This document shows positions 44,178 to 53,102 of a stretch of 64,000 nt of DNA, piece after piece. The stretch is from Youhaiella tibetensis (lineage in GTDB: Bacteria; Pseudomonadota; Alphaproteobacteria; Rhizobiales; Devosiaceae): contig NZ_CP041690.1 of the NCBI RefSeq assembly GCF_008000755.1, forward strand, positions 1,861,260-1,925,259. Reading direction: 5' to 3'. The notes under the pieces were generated by a model that did no database searches, had not been told where the DNA came from, and saw only the letters and a list, made by a program, of their open reading frames with translations. The position numbers were made by a program, and so were the translations under genes. Position 1 is the first letter of the stretch; each line of letters starts with the position of its first letter.

Positions 44178-44849
44178 ATGACGTTGGTCGGGCAGGCAAC
44201 CGTTACGCGAGAGGAAAGTCCTGCGAGGGCCGTTGGCCTGCGTTCACGGGCCTTCGTCAAGCGCCTGCTCGACCTCGTGCTCGCCATCCTGGGCCTGATC
44301 GCTCTGAGCCCGTTGCTGGTAGTCATCTCGGTCGCGATCCGGCTCGATACGCCCGGTCCGGCCTTCTTCCGGCAGGTCCGCGTCGGAAGGAATGGGCAGC
44401 CGTTCCTGATCATCAAGTTCCGCACGCTGCGGATCGAGGGTGCCGATCCGACGGGCCTCGCTCTTGTCGCCGAAGGCGATGGGCGTCTTACCGGCCTCGG
44501 CCACTTCCTCCGGCGCACCAGCCTTGACGAACTACCTCAGTTGCTCAACGTCGTGATGGGCGACATGGCGCTGGTGGGGCCGCGCCCCCATGTTCCCGGG
44601 ATGCTGGTTTGCGGCGAGCCCTATGAGGTGGTAGTGCCAGACTACACCCGCCGCCATGCCGTCCGCCCCGGTCTCACGGGGTGGGCTCAGATCGCCGGTC
44701 TGCGCGGCCCGGTTACCGATGTCGCCCACGCCCGCGCGCGCACCGAGCATGACCTCGCCTATATCCGCAGCCAATCCCTGGCGCTCGACCTCAAGATCAT
44801 CGGCCTCACCGTCTGGCGAGAGGTGATCCTGCGGATAGTCCGCCGCTAA
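44178..44849 (+). CDS. Polyprenyl-phosphate sugar-1-phosphate transferase (exopolysaccharide initiation)
   Basis: A 223-aa bacterial sugar transferase of the short type: one membrane helix (LLDLVLAILGLIALSPLLVV) followed by the catalytic domain with KFRTLR, FLRRTSLDELPQLLNVVMGDMALVGPRP and RPGLTGWAQI. It loads the first sugar phosphate onto undecaprenyl phosphate at the inner membrane, starting an exopolysaccharide repeat. The ATG at 44178 is preceded by GTGGGGG; in-frame starts at 44070 and 44103 are possible. Next to manC, so a mannose- or fucose-containing polymer is possible. No other glycosyltransferases are in view. Confidence 0.87.
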   Translation: MTLVGQATVTREESPARAVGLRSRAFVKRLLDLVLAILGLIALSPLLVVISVAIRLDTPGPAFFRQVRVGRNGQPFLIIKFRTLRIEGADPTGLALVAEGDGRLTGLGHFLRRTSLDELPQLLNVVMGDMALVGPRPHVPGMLVCGEPYEVVVPDYTRRHAVRPGLTGWAQIAGLRGPVTDVAHARARTEHDLAYIRSQSLALDLKIIGLTVWREVILRIVRR

Positions 44850-44919
44850 CAACGTCGTCGCTTCGACATCGATTCGGCCCTATCGTTCGTTCGCTTCGCC
44901 GAGGCGGCGGAGTAGGGCG

Positions 44920-46347
44920 CTAGCCGCGCCCGAAATCGTCTTCGATGCGGATGATGTCGTCCTCGCCGAGGTACGAACCCGTCTGTACTTCGATGAGCTC
45001 GAGCAGGATCTTGCCGGGGTTCGCCAGCCGGTGCGTGCATCCGAGCGGCAGGTAGATGGATTCGTTTTCGGTAAGCATGGCGATCTTGCCGTCCACGGTC
45101 ACCTCGGCCGTTCCGCGGACCACCACCCAATGTTCGGAGCGATGGTGGTGACGCTGCAGCGAGAGTTTCTTGCCCGGTTTGACGAAGAGCCGCTTCACCT
45201 GGAACCGATCCCCGTTGAGGATTGAGGAGTATCCGCCCCAGGGCCTGTAGGAGGTACGGTGGGTCTCGGTGAGTTCGCGCGTCTGCACGCTGTTGCGCAG
45301 AACCTTGACCATCGGTCCGACCTTCTGGGCCTCCGAAAGCCTGCCGACATAAATGGCGTCTTCGCTGGCGATGACAGCCACGTCGTCAAGGCCTTCGATG
45401 GCAACATGAGCCTTCTCGGTAACGACCAGCGAGCGCGAGGTGTTGCTGATGGTCACCGGCCCGTTGGCGACGTTCTGCGCGGCGTCCTTCTCGCTCACCT
45501 TCCAGACCGCGTCCCAGCTCCCCAGGTCCGACCAGGCGAAGGACACCGGCAACACCGCTGCCCGATCCGTTTTTTCGAAGATCGCATAGTCCACCGAGAT
45601 GTCGGGTGCCTTCGCAAAGGTCTCCGCGTCGATGCGGACGAAGTCGAGATCGCTCATGGCCCTCTCGACGCTGGCTTCCACAGCCTCGATCGTCGCCGGA
45701 GCGAGACGCCGGCACTCCTCGATGAAGGTGCCGGCACCCAGCATGAACATCCCGGAGTTCCAGTAGAACCCGCCTGCGGCCAGCATCTCTTCGGCGCGCG
45801 GACGCAAGGGTTTCTCCACGAAGCGTGCGACGGCCCGAACCTCGCCTGAAATCGGCGCGCCACCTTCGATGTACCCATACCCGGTCTCAGGCGCGGTCGG
45901 CATGATGCCGAAAGTTACCAGCCGGCCGGCGCGCGCGGCGTCGGCGGCCTCGTCGACTGCCGCCCAATAGCCCCCGTCTGCTTCCACGGCATGGTCCGAC
46001 GGCAGCACATGCAGGATCACATCGGGCCCGAAGTGCTTCGCGCCGTAGACCGCCGCCGCCGCGATCGCCGCCGCCGTATTGCGGGCCACCGGTTCGAGCA
46101 GCATCGCCGTCAGCGATACGCCCACTTCCTGGGCCTGCTCGGCCACGAGGAAGCGATAGTCGGCATTGGTCAGGACCAGGGGCGGCAGGTACCGCGTGGT
46201 ATCGGCCACCCGCTGCAGCGTCGCCTGGAACAGGCTCGTCGCGCCTGTGAGCGGCAGGAATTGCTTGGGCCGCGTCGATCGCGACATCGGCCAGAGCCTT
46301 GTTCCCTGGCCGCCCGCCAACACCACGGGCAAGATGAGTGCCGCCAT
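44920..46347 (-). CDS. manC: Mannose-1-phosphate guanylyltransferase / mannose-6-phosphate isomerase
   Basis: A 475-aa bifunctional enzyme. The nucleotidyltransferase domain begins PVVLAGGQGTRLWPMSR and includes FVEKP and FAWSDLGSWDAVW. The C-terminal cupin isomerase domain has QRHHHRSEHWVVVRGTAEV and LGCTHRLANPGK. It converts fructose-6-phosphate through mannose-1-phosphate to GDP-mannose for polysaccharide synthesis. It is convergent with the sugar transferase gene, whose product may use its pathway. Confidence 0.95.
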   Translation of the reverse strand: MAALILPVVLAGGQGTRLWPMSRSTRPKQFLPLTGATSLFQATLQRVADTTRYLPPLVLTNADYRFLVAEQAQEVGVSLTAMLLEPVARNTAAAIAAAAVYGAKHFGPDVILHVLPSDHAVEADGGYWAAVDEAADAARAGRLVTFGIMPTAPETGYGYIEGGAPISGEVRAVARFVEKPLRPRAEEMLAAGGFYWNSGMFMLGAGTFIEECRRLAPATIEAVEASVERAMSDLDFVRIDAETFAKAPDISVDYAIFEKTDRAAVLPVSFAWSDLGSWDAVWKVSEKDAAQNVANGPVTISNTSRSLVVTEKAHVAIEGLDDVAVIASEDAIYVGRLSEAQKVGPMVKVLRNSVQTRELTETHRTSYRPWGGYSSILNGDRFQVKRLFVKPGKKLSLQRHHHRSEHWVVVRGTAEVTVDGKIAMLTENESIYLPLGCTHRLANPGKILLELIEVQTGSYLGEDDIIRIEDDFGRG

Positions 46348-46574
46348 GTAGTTTGCCTCCGTTTAGCCCTGTCGATCCGAGGTGTTTGCAGGAATTCCCC
46401 GTCGAAGGCCAGTCGATCTTAAAGAGTATCCGCACCCGGCACATCCCGAAGGCACCTGCAATTGGGATTTATAACGATACCAGAGGGAACCGGTCCGCCG
46501 TATGGCTCGCTTCTAGATAGTATTTTCTGATTTTGAGTATCCGCCTCCGGCGGGTGTTTGCCAGGAAGCATTGC

Positions 46575-47603
46575 ATGGCCTTTGAGGGAAAGGACGAGAG
46601 GGCGCGCAACGTCCGCGTCGAGGATGTGGCACGGGAGGCTGGAGTGTCCCCGATCACCGTGTCGCGCGCGCTGAGCACCCCCGAGATCGTCAAGCCCGAA
46701 ACGCGCGAACGCGTGCTGCGCGCCGTGGAAAAGACCGGCTACGTGGTCAATACGCTTGCGTCCAGCCTACGGTCCGGACGCTCCTCGTTCATCGCCATGT
46801 TCGTTTCCAACATCGAGAACCCGCACTTTGCGCGCGCCACGCGCGGCTGCGCCGATGCCCTGGAGAACAGCGGCTTCCATCTCATGATGGCCCAGACCAA
46901 CTATTCGGCCCGCCTCGAGGCCGATTTCGTTGGCTCTGTGTTGCCGCTACGTCCCGCCGCCCTGATCTTCACCGGGGTCGTGCAGGCGCCGACCACCAAG
47001 ACCCTCATTCGCTCGCGCGGCATGGCGGTGATGGAGATGTGGGACCATGTGGAAGATCCGCTCGACATGCTGGTTGGCTTCTCCAATCTGGATGGCGGTC
47101 GTCTCATGGGCGAACATTTCGGACGTGCCGGGTTCAGGAACATAGCCTATGTCGGTCGTACACAGGATCGGGGTGCCCAGCGTCTTGCCGGGTTCAGGGA
47201 AGGGCTTGCCGCAACCGGGGCGGAACTCGGCCACGTTGCCCCGCTCGATGGCCATCCTCCTGTGATCGCCGATGGCGCCCAGGCTCTCCGAACGGTGATG
47301 CAGCGATATCCGCAGGTCGACGCCATCTTTTTCTCGTCCGATGTCCTTGCGGTAGGCGCTTCGCTCGAAGCCGCCCGTGACGATGCCACCAGCCACGTCG
47401 CCTTTGCCGGCTACGGCGATTCCGGTCTCGCCGAGGCGCTGCCCGTGCCGCTCACGACGGTCCATGTCTCCAGTTACGAAATGGGCTTCCGTGCCGGCAA
47501 GATGCTGCTTCGTCGCCTCGCGGGAGAATCTGTGAGGGAGCGGAGCATCGTTCTCCCAAACGAGTTGCGCATTCGCCAGAGCACCGCGCGCTTCATCAAT
47601 TAA
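46575..47603 (+). CDS. LacI-family regulator (gluconate-repressor-like)
   Basis: A 342-aa repressor. The helix-turn-helix is VEDVAREAGVSPITVSRAL, with the hinge helix VNTLASSLRSGRS. A periplasmic-binding-like sensor domain begins FIAMFVSNIENPHF. The opening resembles GntR (gluconate) repressors of the LacI family. AGGA eight bases upstream supports the ATG at 46575. Divergent from manC across a 227-base region that contains two direct-repeat pairs (GAGTATCCGC at 46424 and 46535; GGTGTTTGC at 46381 and 46553). Its target is not evident. Confidence 0.88.
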   Translation: MAFEGKDERARNVRVEDVAREAGVSPITVSRALSTPEIVKPETRERVLRAVEKTGYVVNTLASSLRSGRSSFIAMFVSNIENPHFARATRGCADALENSGFHLMMAQTNYSARLEADFVGSVLPLRPAALIFTGVVQAPTTKTLIRSRGMAVMEMWDHVEDPLDMLVGFSNLDGGRLMGEHFGRAGFRNIAYVGRTQDRGAQRLAGFREGLAATGAELGHVAPLDGHPPVIADGAQALRTVMQRYPQVDAIFFSSDVLAVGASLEAARDDATSHVAFAGYGDSGLAEALPVPLTTVHVSSYEMGFRAGKMLLRRLAGESVRERSIVLPNELRIRQSTARFIN

Positions 47604-47659
47604 ACAAGGTTTCCCTTTTTCTATTCCAAATCGCGTCGGTAAGCGTTATCTAGAACGCC

Positions 47660-48307
47660 ATGACCACCACGCCTGACGCCCCAATCGACCTTGTTGCCTT
47701 CAGTGGCAACGCCCACCGCCCGTCGCGCTCGCGCGCCCTGACCGAATTGATCTCGAATCGCATCGGACAGCAGGTCAGGGCCCGTATCCGCCAATTCGAT
47801 ATCGTCGACGCCAATCCGGGACTGGGCGCGGCTCTCTCGCGCGAACAATTATCTCCCGAGGCGCTGGCTATCGTCGAAGCCGTCGAGAACGCCGATGTGC
47901 TCGTCGTTTCCTCGCCGGTCTACAAGGGCTCTTACACGGGGCTGTTCAAGCATTTCTTCGATTTCGTCGATCCAACCGCCTTGATCGGTAAGCCCGTCGT
48001 CATTGCCGCCACTGGCGGCGGACCGCGGCATTCGCTGGTCGTCGAGCACCAGCTTCGCCCGCTGTTCGGGTTCTTCTCCGCACTCACTATTCCCACCTCG
48101 ATCTACGCCGAGGACAAGAGCTTCGAGGACTTCCGCCAGGTCGATCCCGGCATCCTCGCACGCATCGACCTGGCCGCGAGCCAGACGGCGCTCATCGTCT
48201 CGGCCCAGCGCCAGAACCGATTGCCAAAGCCGTCGGAAACGCCCGAGGATCCAGAGTCGGGCGCCACCACCGATTGCATCGACACTGATCGCGAGTTCAA
48301 CGACTGA
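47660..48307 (+). CDS. NADPH-dependent FMN reductase (MsuE/SsuE-like)
   Basis: A 215-aa flavodoxin-fold reductase with the FMN phosphate loop SGNAHRPSRSRAL, VVSSPVYKGSYTGLFKHFFDF and IAATGGGPRHSLVVEHQLRPLF. SsuE/MsuE-type proteins supply reduced FMN to two-component monooxygenases such as alkanesulfonate monooxygenase. No monooxygenase is encoded nearby. The polar C-terminal tail of about 30 residues is extra. It stands alone, 56 bases after the LacI gene. Confidence 0.85.
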   Translation: MTTTPDAPIDLVAFSGNAHRPSRSRALTELISNRIGQQVRARIRQFDIVDANPGLGAALSREQLSPEALAIVEAVENADVLVVSSPVYKGSYTGLFKHFFDFVDPTALIGKPVVIAATGGGPRHSLVVEHQLRPLFGFFSALTIPTSIYAEDKSFEDFRQVDPGILARIDLAASQTALIVSAQRQNRLPKPSETPEDPESGATTDCIDTDREFND

Positions 48308-48400
48308 AGCGAAATCCGCTCGGCCCCGTCCCTCCATCTGGACAGGCCGTGAAATTCGAGCGAGCGTTATCGTCCCGCATCTGTTGAGGAATCGCCACCC

Positions 48401-48832
48401 ATGCGTTTCATCGCGCCTTTTGCGCTGGCCTTGCTGCTTGTCACGCCCGCCGTCGCCGAAGATTGCGCGCCCCTGGCCGAGCGGGTGATCCAGTTTCAGG
48501 ATACGGCCACCAACCTGGTCAATCTCGTCCAGGCGCGTCCGGTGGATTGGAGGTCTGTCAATCCGCCGGCCGATAAGCGCCAGGATTATGCCAACCTGCG
48601 CAAGGCAACCGACGCAATGCTGCCAGCGCTTCAGCGGTTCGTGGCGACGGGCAAACCCGCCACCCAGGCCATCGAGGATTGCAAGCGCTATCGCGCGGGT
48701 CTGCCGGCAGGGCAGGTGGCGATACTTCGTTCCGCGCTCATTGCGTCAGATGCACTGGTTCCGCTGTTGGTGCGCTATCTCGTGGCCTACGACGCGGCCA
48801 CGGGTGGGCCTGCGTCTATAGAAACTCGCTGA
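48401..48832 (+). CDS. Small secreted hypothetical protein
   Basis: A 143-aa protein with a clear signal peptide (MRFIAPFALALLLVTPAVA, cut before EDC). The mature part is mainly helical with two Cys residues (EDCAPL and EDCKRY) that could form a disulfide. GAGGA 10 bases upstream supports the ATG. I do not recognise a family. It is convergent with murQ, 24 bases apart. Confidence 0.7.
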   Translation: MRFIAPFALALLLVTPAVAEDCAPLAERVIQFQDTATNLVNLVQARPVDWRSVNPPADKRQDYANLRKATDAMLPALQRFVATGKPATQAIEDCKRYRAGLPAGQVAILRSALIASDALVPLLVRYLVAYDAATGGPASIETR

Positions 48833-48856
48833 CGATAGCCCGCAGTTGGTAGCCAG

Positions 48857-49783
48857 CTATCTGGACGTATCCCTCTCTGCGCTGAGCGAGGCCAATGCCA
48901 AGCGCACGTTCCCTTCGCTGCCTTGGAGCAATCGTTCCGCCGCAGCCAGGTCTGACGCTCCCGCGGCGATCAGGATGGCGGGCTTGACCTCGCCATCGGT
49001 CTTCCCGAGGGCTTCTCCGGCTACCGCGAGGTCTACCCCGGTAATCCGCCCGACGATGCGCTCGGCCCGGCGACGCAGCTTGTCGTTGTCGGCCTTGACG
49101 TTGACCATCATGCCGTCATGCACATGCCCTAGGCGCATGCACATAAGCGTAGAAAGCATGTTTAGCGCCGCCTTCTGGGCCGTGCCCGCGCCCATGCGGG
49201 TGGACCCCGATATGACTTCGCCGCCGGTCGCCAGCAACACCGGCACCTCGGCAGCCGCAAGCAACGGCGCACCTGCGTTCCCCGCAATGCCGATAGTTCC
49301 GGCGCCCTGGGCTCGAGCTGCCTTGAGTCCCGCGACGGTATACGGCGTGGTCCCGCTGGCGGAAGTCGCGATGATGCAATCCTCCGGCCCGACGCCGATT
49401 TTCGCGAGGTCGGCGAGCGCCTGGTCCTCGCTGTCTTCGTCAACGCCGGTTAGGTTCTGCGTGATCGCCGGCCCTCCGGCAAAGACCAAAACCAGCCGCT
49501 CACGCGGTATTCCATAGGTCCCCGGCAGTTCCAGGGCGTCACTTAGCGAGATCAGGGCGGGGCTTCCCGCTGCCAGGTAGATCAACCTGCCGCCCGACCG
49601 TACCCTGCCCACGGCGAGTTCTGCCGCCCGCGCCAGCGATGGTATGGCGGCGTTCACCGCCTCGATGGCTCGGCGCTGTCCGTCGAGCAGGGCCGCAAGC
49701 ACCTCGGTATCCTGCCACGTGTCGATACCGACATAGCGATTGTCTATGGTCTCGGTCGCAGCGACATTTACAGCGGCGCTCAT
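48857..49783 (-). CDS. murQ: N-acetylmuramic acid 6-phosphate etherase (MurQ-like SIS protein)
   Basis: A 308-aa SIS-domain lyase. It contains GGRLIYLAAGSPALIS, AGGPAITQNLTGVDEDSEDQ, the SIS loop SASGTTPYTV, ATGGEVISGSTRMGAGTAQK and MMVNVKADNDKLRRR. MurQ removes lactate from MurNAc-6-phosphate to give GlcNAc-6-phosphate during cell-wall recycling. AGGGA precedes the ATG at 49783; a start at 49978 would cross the operator. It is divergent from the GntR-SIS-nagA operon, which takes the product to fructose-6-phosphate. Confidence 0.9.
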   Translation of the reverse strand: MSAAVNVAATETIDNRYVGIDTWQDTEVLAALLDGQRRAIEAVNAAIPSLARAAELAVGRVRSGGRLIYLAAGSPALISLSDALELPGTYGIPRERLVLVFAGGPAITQNLTGVDEDSEDQALADLAKIGVGPEDCIIATSASGTTPYTVAGLKAARAQGAGTIGIAGNAGAPLLAAAEVPVLLATGGEVISGSTRMGAGTAQKAALNMLSTLMCMRLGHVHDGMMVNVKADNDKLRRRAERIVGRITGVDLAVAGEALGKTDGEVKPAILIAAGASDLAAAERLLQGSEGNVRLALASLSAERDTSR

Positions 49784-49920
49784 GCAAGTTTCCCTGAAGT
49801 CCAACCTGAAGGTCGTGCGGAACGCCGGCGCAGAAAGCTCGACCTTCACGCGAAGAAACGTGACGTTTCGAGGCTCCGCAAGGCAGCGAGCAACGCACCT
49901 CTCCCTGCTTGCATTAATGC

Positions 49921-49936
49921 CAATAAAATACCATTT
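49921..49936. promoter_or_regulatory. Operator copy 1 of the murQ/GntR divergent promoter
   Basis: CCAATAAAATACCATT is the exact reverse complement of 50044-50059. It lies 138 bases upstream of the murQ ATG. Its form resembles the AT-rich TGGTAT-type sites of HutC/NagR-group GntR proteins, so the GntR protein encoded at 50106 is the likely ligand. Confidence 0.7.
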
Positions 49937-50043
49937 GTCCAGTTGTCGCCCATTCCAACTGCCACCCACGCCGACCATTTGCGAATCGCATGTGCCGCGA
50001 CAAGTTGTGAGTCAGAGTGGTCGAGACCACTTTTTCCTTGGTC

Positions 50044-50059
50044 AATGGTATTTTATTGG
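50044..50059. promoter_or_regulatory. Operator copy 2 of the murQ/GntR divergent promoter
   Basis: AATGGTATTTTATTGG, perfect inverted copy of 49921-49936, 46 bases before the GntR GTG start. A second GGTAT follows at 50058-50062, giving GGTAT-N6-GGTAT. One copy near each divergent start fits repression of both operons, possibly with looping over about 123 bases. Nothing else was recognised in this 322-base gap. Confidence 0.7.
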
Positions 50060-50105
50060 TATCATGAGGCAAAGCTCGAGTGAGCCAGGAGCATCAGGAG
50101 GAACA

Positions 50106-50897
50106 GTGAGCGGAGAGTCTGACAGCATTTTCGGCGCCAATCCGGTGGTACTGCCGCAGGGAGGACCGCTTTATCTGCAGCTCAAGCGCTGGATCGAAGA
50201 TGCCATTCACCGCGGGGCGATCAAGGCCGGCGACGCACTACCTTCCGAGCGCGACCTGGCCCTGAAGGCTGACGTATCGCGCGTCACCGTCCGCAAGGCG
50301 GTCCAGCATCTGGTGCAGGAGGGTGTGCTCATCCAGCGCCACGGATCGGGGACCTTCGTGGCACCGCAAAGCCAGCGTGTGGAGCAGTCGCTCTCGCACC
50401 TGACGTCCTTCACCGAGGACATGGCGCGCCGAGGCATGTCCGTCCGCTCCGAATGGCTCGACAAGGGTATCTACGTGCCATCGCCGGAAGAAACCGTCGC
50501 CCTCGGCCTTTCCTCGGGCGATCTCGTTGCGCGTCTCGGCCGCTTGCGTCTTTCCAACGACGTTCCGATGGCCATCGAGCGCGCCGCGCTTTCCGCACGC
50601 ATTCTGCCTGATCCGCAGTCCGTCCAGGCATCCCTTTACACCCAGCTCGACAAGAGTGGCTTTCGGCCAGTTCGCGCCATCCAACGCATTCGGGCCGCCA
50701 ATCTGGGAGAAAAGGATGCAAAGCTGCTCGACGTCCCCGCCGGCTCTGCGAGCCTGAACATCGAGCGTATCTCTTACCTCGCTTCCGGCCGCGTCATAGA
50801 ATTCACGCGTTCGATCTATCGGGGTGATACCTACGACTTCGTCGCCGAACTTCGGCTCGGCGAGACTTTACGCCAGACTGGAAACGCCAATGAATGA
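50106..50897 (+). CDS. GntR/HutC-family regulator of amino-sugar genes
   Basis: A 263-aa regulator. The winged helix is LPSERDLALKADVSRVTVRKAV with RHGSGTFVAP. The UTRA effector domain includes ARLGRLRLSNDVPMAIERA and a C-terminal FTRSIYRGDTYDF. NagR/DasR-group members respond to GlcN-6-P or GlcNAc-6-P. The GTG at 50106 has an excellent ribosome-binding site (AGGAGGAA, 50096-50103), better than the ATG at 50064. It overlaps the SIS gene by eight bases. Confidence 0.9.
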   Translation: MSGESDSIFGANPVVLPQGGPLYLQLKRWIEDAIHRGAIKAGDALPSERDLALKADVSRVTVRKAVQHLVQEGVLIQRHGSGTFVAPQSQRVEQSLSHLTSFTEDMARRGMSVRSEWLDKGIYVPSPEETVALGLSSGDLVARLGRLRLSNDVPMAIERAALSARILPDPQSVQASLYTQLDKSGFRPVRAIQRIRAANLGEKDAKLLDVPAGSASLNIERISYLASGRVIEFTRSIYRGDTYDFVAELRLGETLRQTGNANE

Positions 50898-51918
50898 AAA
50901 GACCTACATGCGGCGCGAGATCGAGGAGATCCCGCAGGCCGTCGAACGCCTCCTTTCAGGGAGCCGCGAGAGCTTCATCGCCGCTGGCGCCGCCCTTCGG
51001 GAAAAGGATCCGTCAATGGTCGCTACCATTGCGCGTGGCTCTTCCGATCATGCCTCGGCGTTCCTGAAATACGCCATCGAACTGACGGCAGGACTTCCGG
51101 TCGCTTCGATCGGCCCCTCGGTCATGTCGATCTATGGCAAGGAGCTCAAGCTCCAGCGCGCCGCTGCCATCGCCATCTCACAGTCTGGCAAGAGCCCTGA
51201 CATTGTGGCCATGGCCAAATCCGCTCACGAGAGCGGCGCCCTGACCATTGCCGTTACCAACACGGCCGGATCGCCGCTTACCGTCGCCTCCGACTTCACT
51301 ATCGATCTCTTCTCCGGCACCGAAAAGAGCGTCGCGGCCACCAAGACCTTCGTGTCCTCCGTGATTGCCGGGTTGGGCGTGCTGGGGCACTGGGTGGACG
51401 ACAAGGCCCTCCTTGCCTCGATCGACAGCCTGCCGGAAGTCTTCGCCAAGGCCATCGAATGCGACTGGAGCGCGTTCGCCGAGGCCCTGGGCGGGCACCA
51501 GTCGCTCTATGTGCTCGGGCGGGGTCCGTCCCTGGCAATCGCCAGCGAGGCCGCACTCAAATTCAAGGAAACCTGTGGCATTCACGCTGAAGCCTATAGC
51601 TCGGCCGAAGTGATGCACGGGCCGGTTCGCATCGTGGAAGAAGGCTACGCCATTCTTGCGCTCGCGGCTCGCGATGCGGCTGAAAAGTCGACCGCCGAGA
51701 TGGCCCACAAGCTCGCCGGGCAGGGGGCGCTCTCGTACCTCACCTCGGACATCCCCGGTGCTGCAACCCGTCTGCCCTTCGCGGCCACCGGCCACCCGAT
51801 CACCGATGCACTCTCGCTCATCGTTTCCTTCTACGGTTTCGTCGAGGCCCTGTCGCGCCGTCGCGGGTTCAACCCCGATGTCCCGCCCAACCTCAAGAAA
51901 GTGACGGAAACGATATGA
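50890..51918 (+). CDS. SIS-domain glucosamine-6-phosphate deaminase-like protein (NagB-II / GlmS-isomerase type)
   Basis: A 342-aa protein of two SIS domains, like the isomerase half of GlmS without the glutaminase domain. It contains MRREIEEIPQAVERLL, ISQSGKSPDIV, FSGTEKSVAATKTFVSS, GRGPSLAIASEAALKFKE and HAEAYSSAEVMHGP. Such proteins deaminate GlcN-6-phosphate to fructose-6-phosphate. Between the regulator and nagA, with an eight-base and an ATGA overlap respectively, it supplies the last step of GlcNAc-6-phosphate use. Confidence 0.88.
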   Translation: MNEKTYMRREIEEIPQAVERLLSGSRESFIAAGAALREKDPSMVATIARGSSDHASAFLKYAIELTAGLPVASIGPSVMSIYGKELKLQRAAAIAISQSGKSPDIVAMAKSAHESGALTIAVTNTAGSPLTVASDFTIDLFSGTEKSVAATKTFVSSVIAGLGVLGHWVDDKALLASIDSLPEVFAKAIECDWSAFAEALGGHQSLYVLGRGPSLAIASEAALKFKETCGIHAEAYSSAEVMHGPVRIVEEGYAILALAARDAAEKSTAEMAHKLAGQGALSYLTSDIPGAATRLPFAATGHPITDALSLIVSFYGFVEALSRRRGFNPDVPPNLKKVTETI

Positions 51919-53072
51919 CCCGCACGGCTTTTCTCGGCGCCCGCATTTTTGACGGCGAAGAGTGGATCGACGGCGGCGCGCTGCTCGTCAACGATGGGGT
52001 CGTTGAAGGCGTGGTTGCGGCCGCCGACGTGCCGTTCGGCGTCGCCCGCCACGAACTCGATGGCGGCGTGCTGGTGCCCGGTTTCATCGACCTGCAGGTC
52101 AATGGCGGCGGCGGCGTACTGCTCAACGACGATCGTTCCCTTTCGGGCCTGCGCACGATCTGTGGCGCGCACTACCAGTTCGGCACCACTGCGCTGCTCC
52201 CCACCCTCATCACCGACACCCCCGAGATCACCGCCGAAACGGTTGAAGCGGGGAAGGCGGCACTTGCCGAACAGGTTCCAGGCTTCATCGGTCTGCACCT
52301 GGAGGGCCCCCACCTCTCTATCGCGCGCAAGGGCGCTCACGACCCGGCGCTGATCCGCCCGATGAACGAGGAGGATCTCGCCAACCTCGTCGCGGCGCGG
52401 CAGGCGCTGCCGCATCTTCTCTCCACGGTTGCGGCCGAAACGGTGACGCCCGAACAGATTGCCCGGCTTGCCGAAGCGGGCGTGGTCGTCAGCATCGGCC
52501 ATTCGGATGCCTCCCTGGCCCAGGTGGCGGCTGCGGCCGAGGCCGGGGCGAGCATGGCGACGCACCTCTTCAATGCAATGAGCCAGATCGGGAATCGCGA
52601 GCCGGGAGTCGCCGGCGCAGTGCTGGCGCTGGGGAAGCTCAGCGCCGGTCTCATTGCCGATGGCATCCACGTCCATCCCGAGACCATCGGCATCGCGCTG
52701 CGCGCCAAGACCGGACCGGCAAACATCTTCCTCGTGACCGACGCCATGGCGCTGACCGGAAGTGAACTCCAGAGTTTTACGCTCAACGGTCGTGTCATCC
52801 ACCGTGCCGACGGCGCACTGCGCCTCGAGGACGGTACGCTGGCAGGCGCCGATCTCACAATGATCGACGCCATCAAATACATGCGCGACGTCGTGGGCAT
52901 CTCGCTCGAGGAAGCCCTGCGCATGGCTACGCTCTATCCCGCCAGGGCGATTGGCGCTGGCCATCGTCACGGTTTCCTGGGGCAGGGGGCCGTGGCGAGC
53001 TTCGTGCACCTCTCCGATGAACTTGGCGTCCGCTCGACCTGGATCGATGGGGCGAGCGTCTTCGTCGCGTGA
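51915..53072 (+). CDS. nagA: N-acetylglucosamine-6-phosphate deacetylase
   Basis: A 385-aa canonical NagA: VPGFIDLQVNGGGGVLLND, LHLEGPHLS with the metal Glu, ISIGHSDAS, THLFNAMSQ, ADGIHVHP and the catalytic Asp in VTDAMALTG. It removes acetate from GlcNAc-6-phosphate made by MurQ or by sugar uptake. The ATG overlaps the SIS stop (ATGA). In contrast to the divergent homologue at 12223, every hallmark residue is present. A terminator hairpin follows. Confidence 0.94.
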   Translation: MTRTAFLGARIFDGEEWIDGGALLVNDGVVEGVVAAADVPFGVARHELDGGVLVPGFIDLQVNGGGGVLLNDDRSLSGLRTICGAHYQFGTTALLPTLITDTPEITAETVEAGKAALAEQVPGFIGLHLEGPHLSIARKGAHDPALIRPMNEEDLANLVAARQALPHLLSTVAAETVTPEQIARLAEAGVVVSIGHSDASLAQVAAAAEAGASMATHLFNAMSQIGNREPGVAGAVLALGKLSAGLIADGIHVHPETIGIALRAKTGPANIFLVTDAMALTGSELQSFTLNGRVIHRADGALRLEDGTLAGADLTMIDAIKYMRDVVGISLEEALRMATLYPARAIGAGHRHGFLGQGAVASFVHLSDELGVRSTWIDGASVFVA

Positions 53073-53080
53073 TCAAGAGC

Positions 53081-53102
53081 GCCGGGCCGTTTGCGGCCCG
53101 GC
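53081..53102. terminator. Convergent terminator hairpin after nagA
   Basis: GCCGGGCCG and CGGCCCGGC form a perfect 9-bp stem with a TTTG loop, eight bases after the nagA stop and abutting the SDR stop codon. There is no T-run on either side. It may serve both convergent genes. Confidence 0.65.

Noticed and set aside
48832-48856. GATAGC/GCTATC inverted pair between the small secreted protein and murQ as a terminator
   Set aside because: Only six base pairs, a long loop and no T-run; too weak to annotate.
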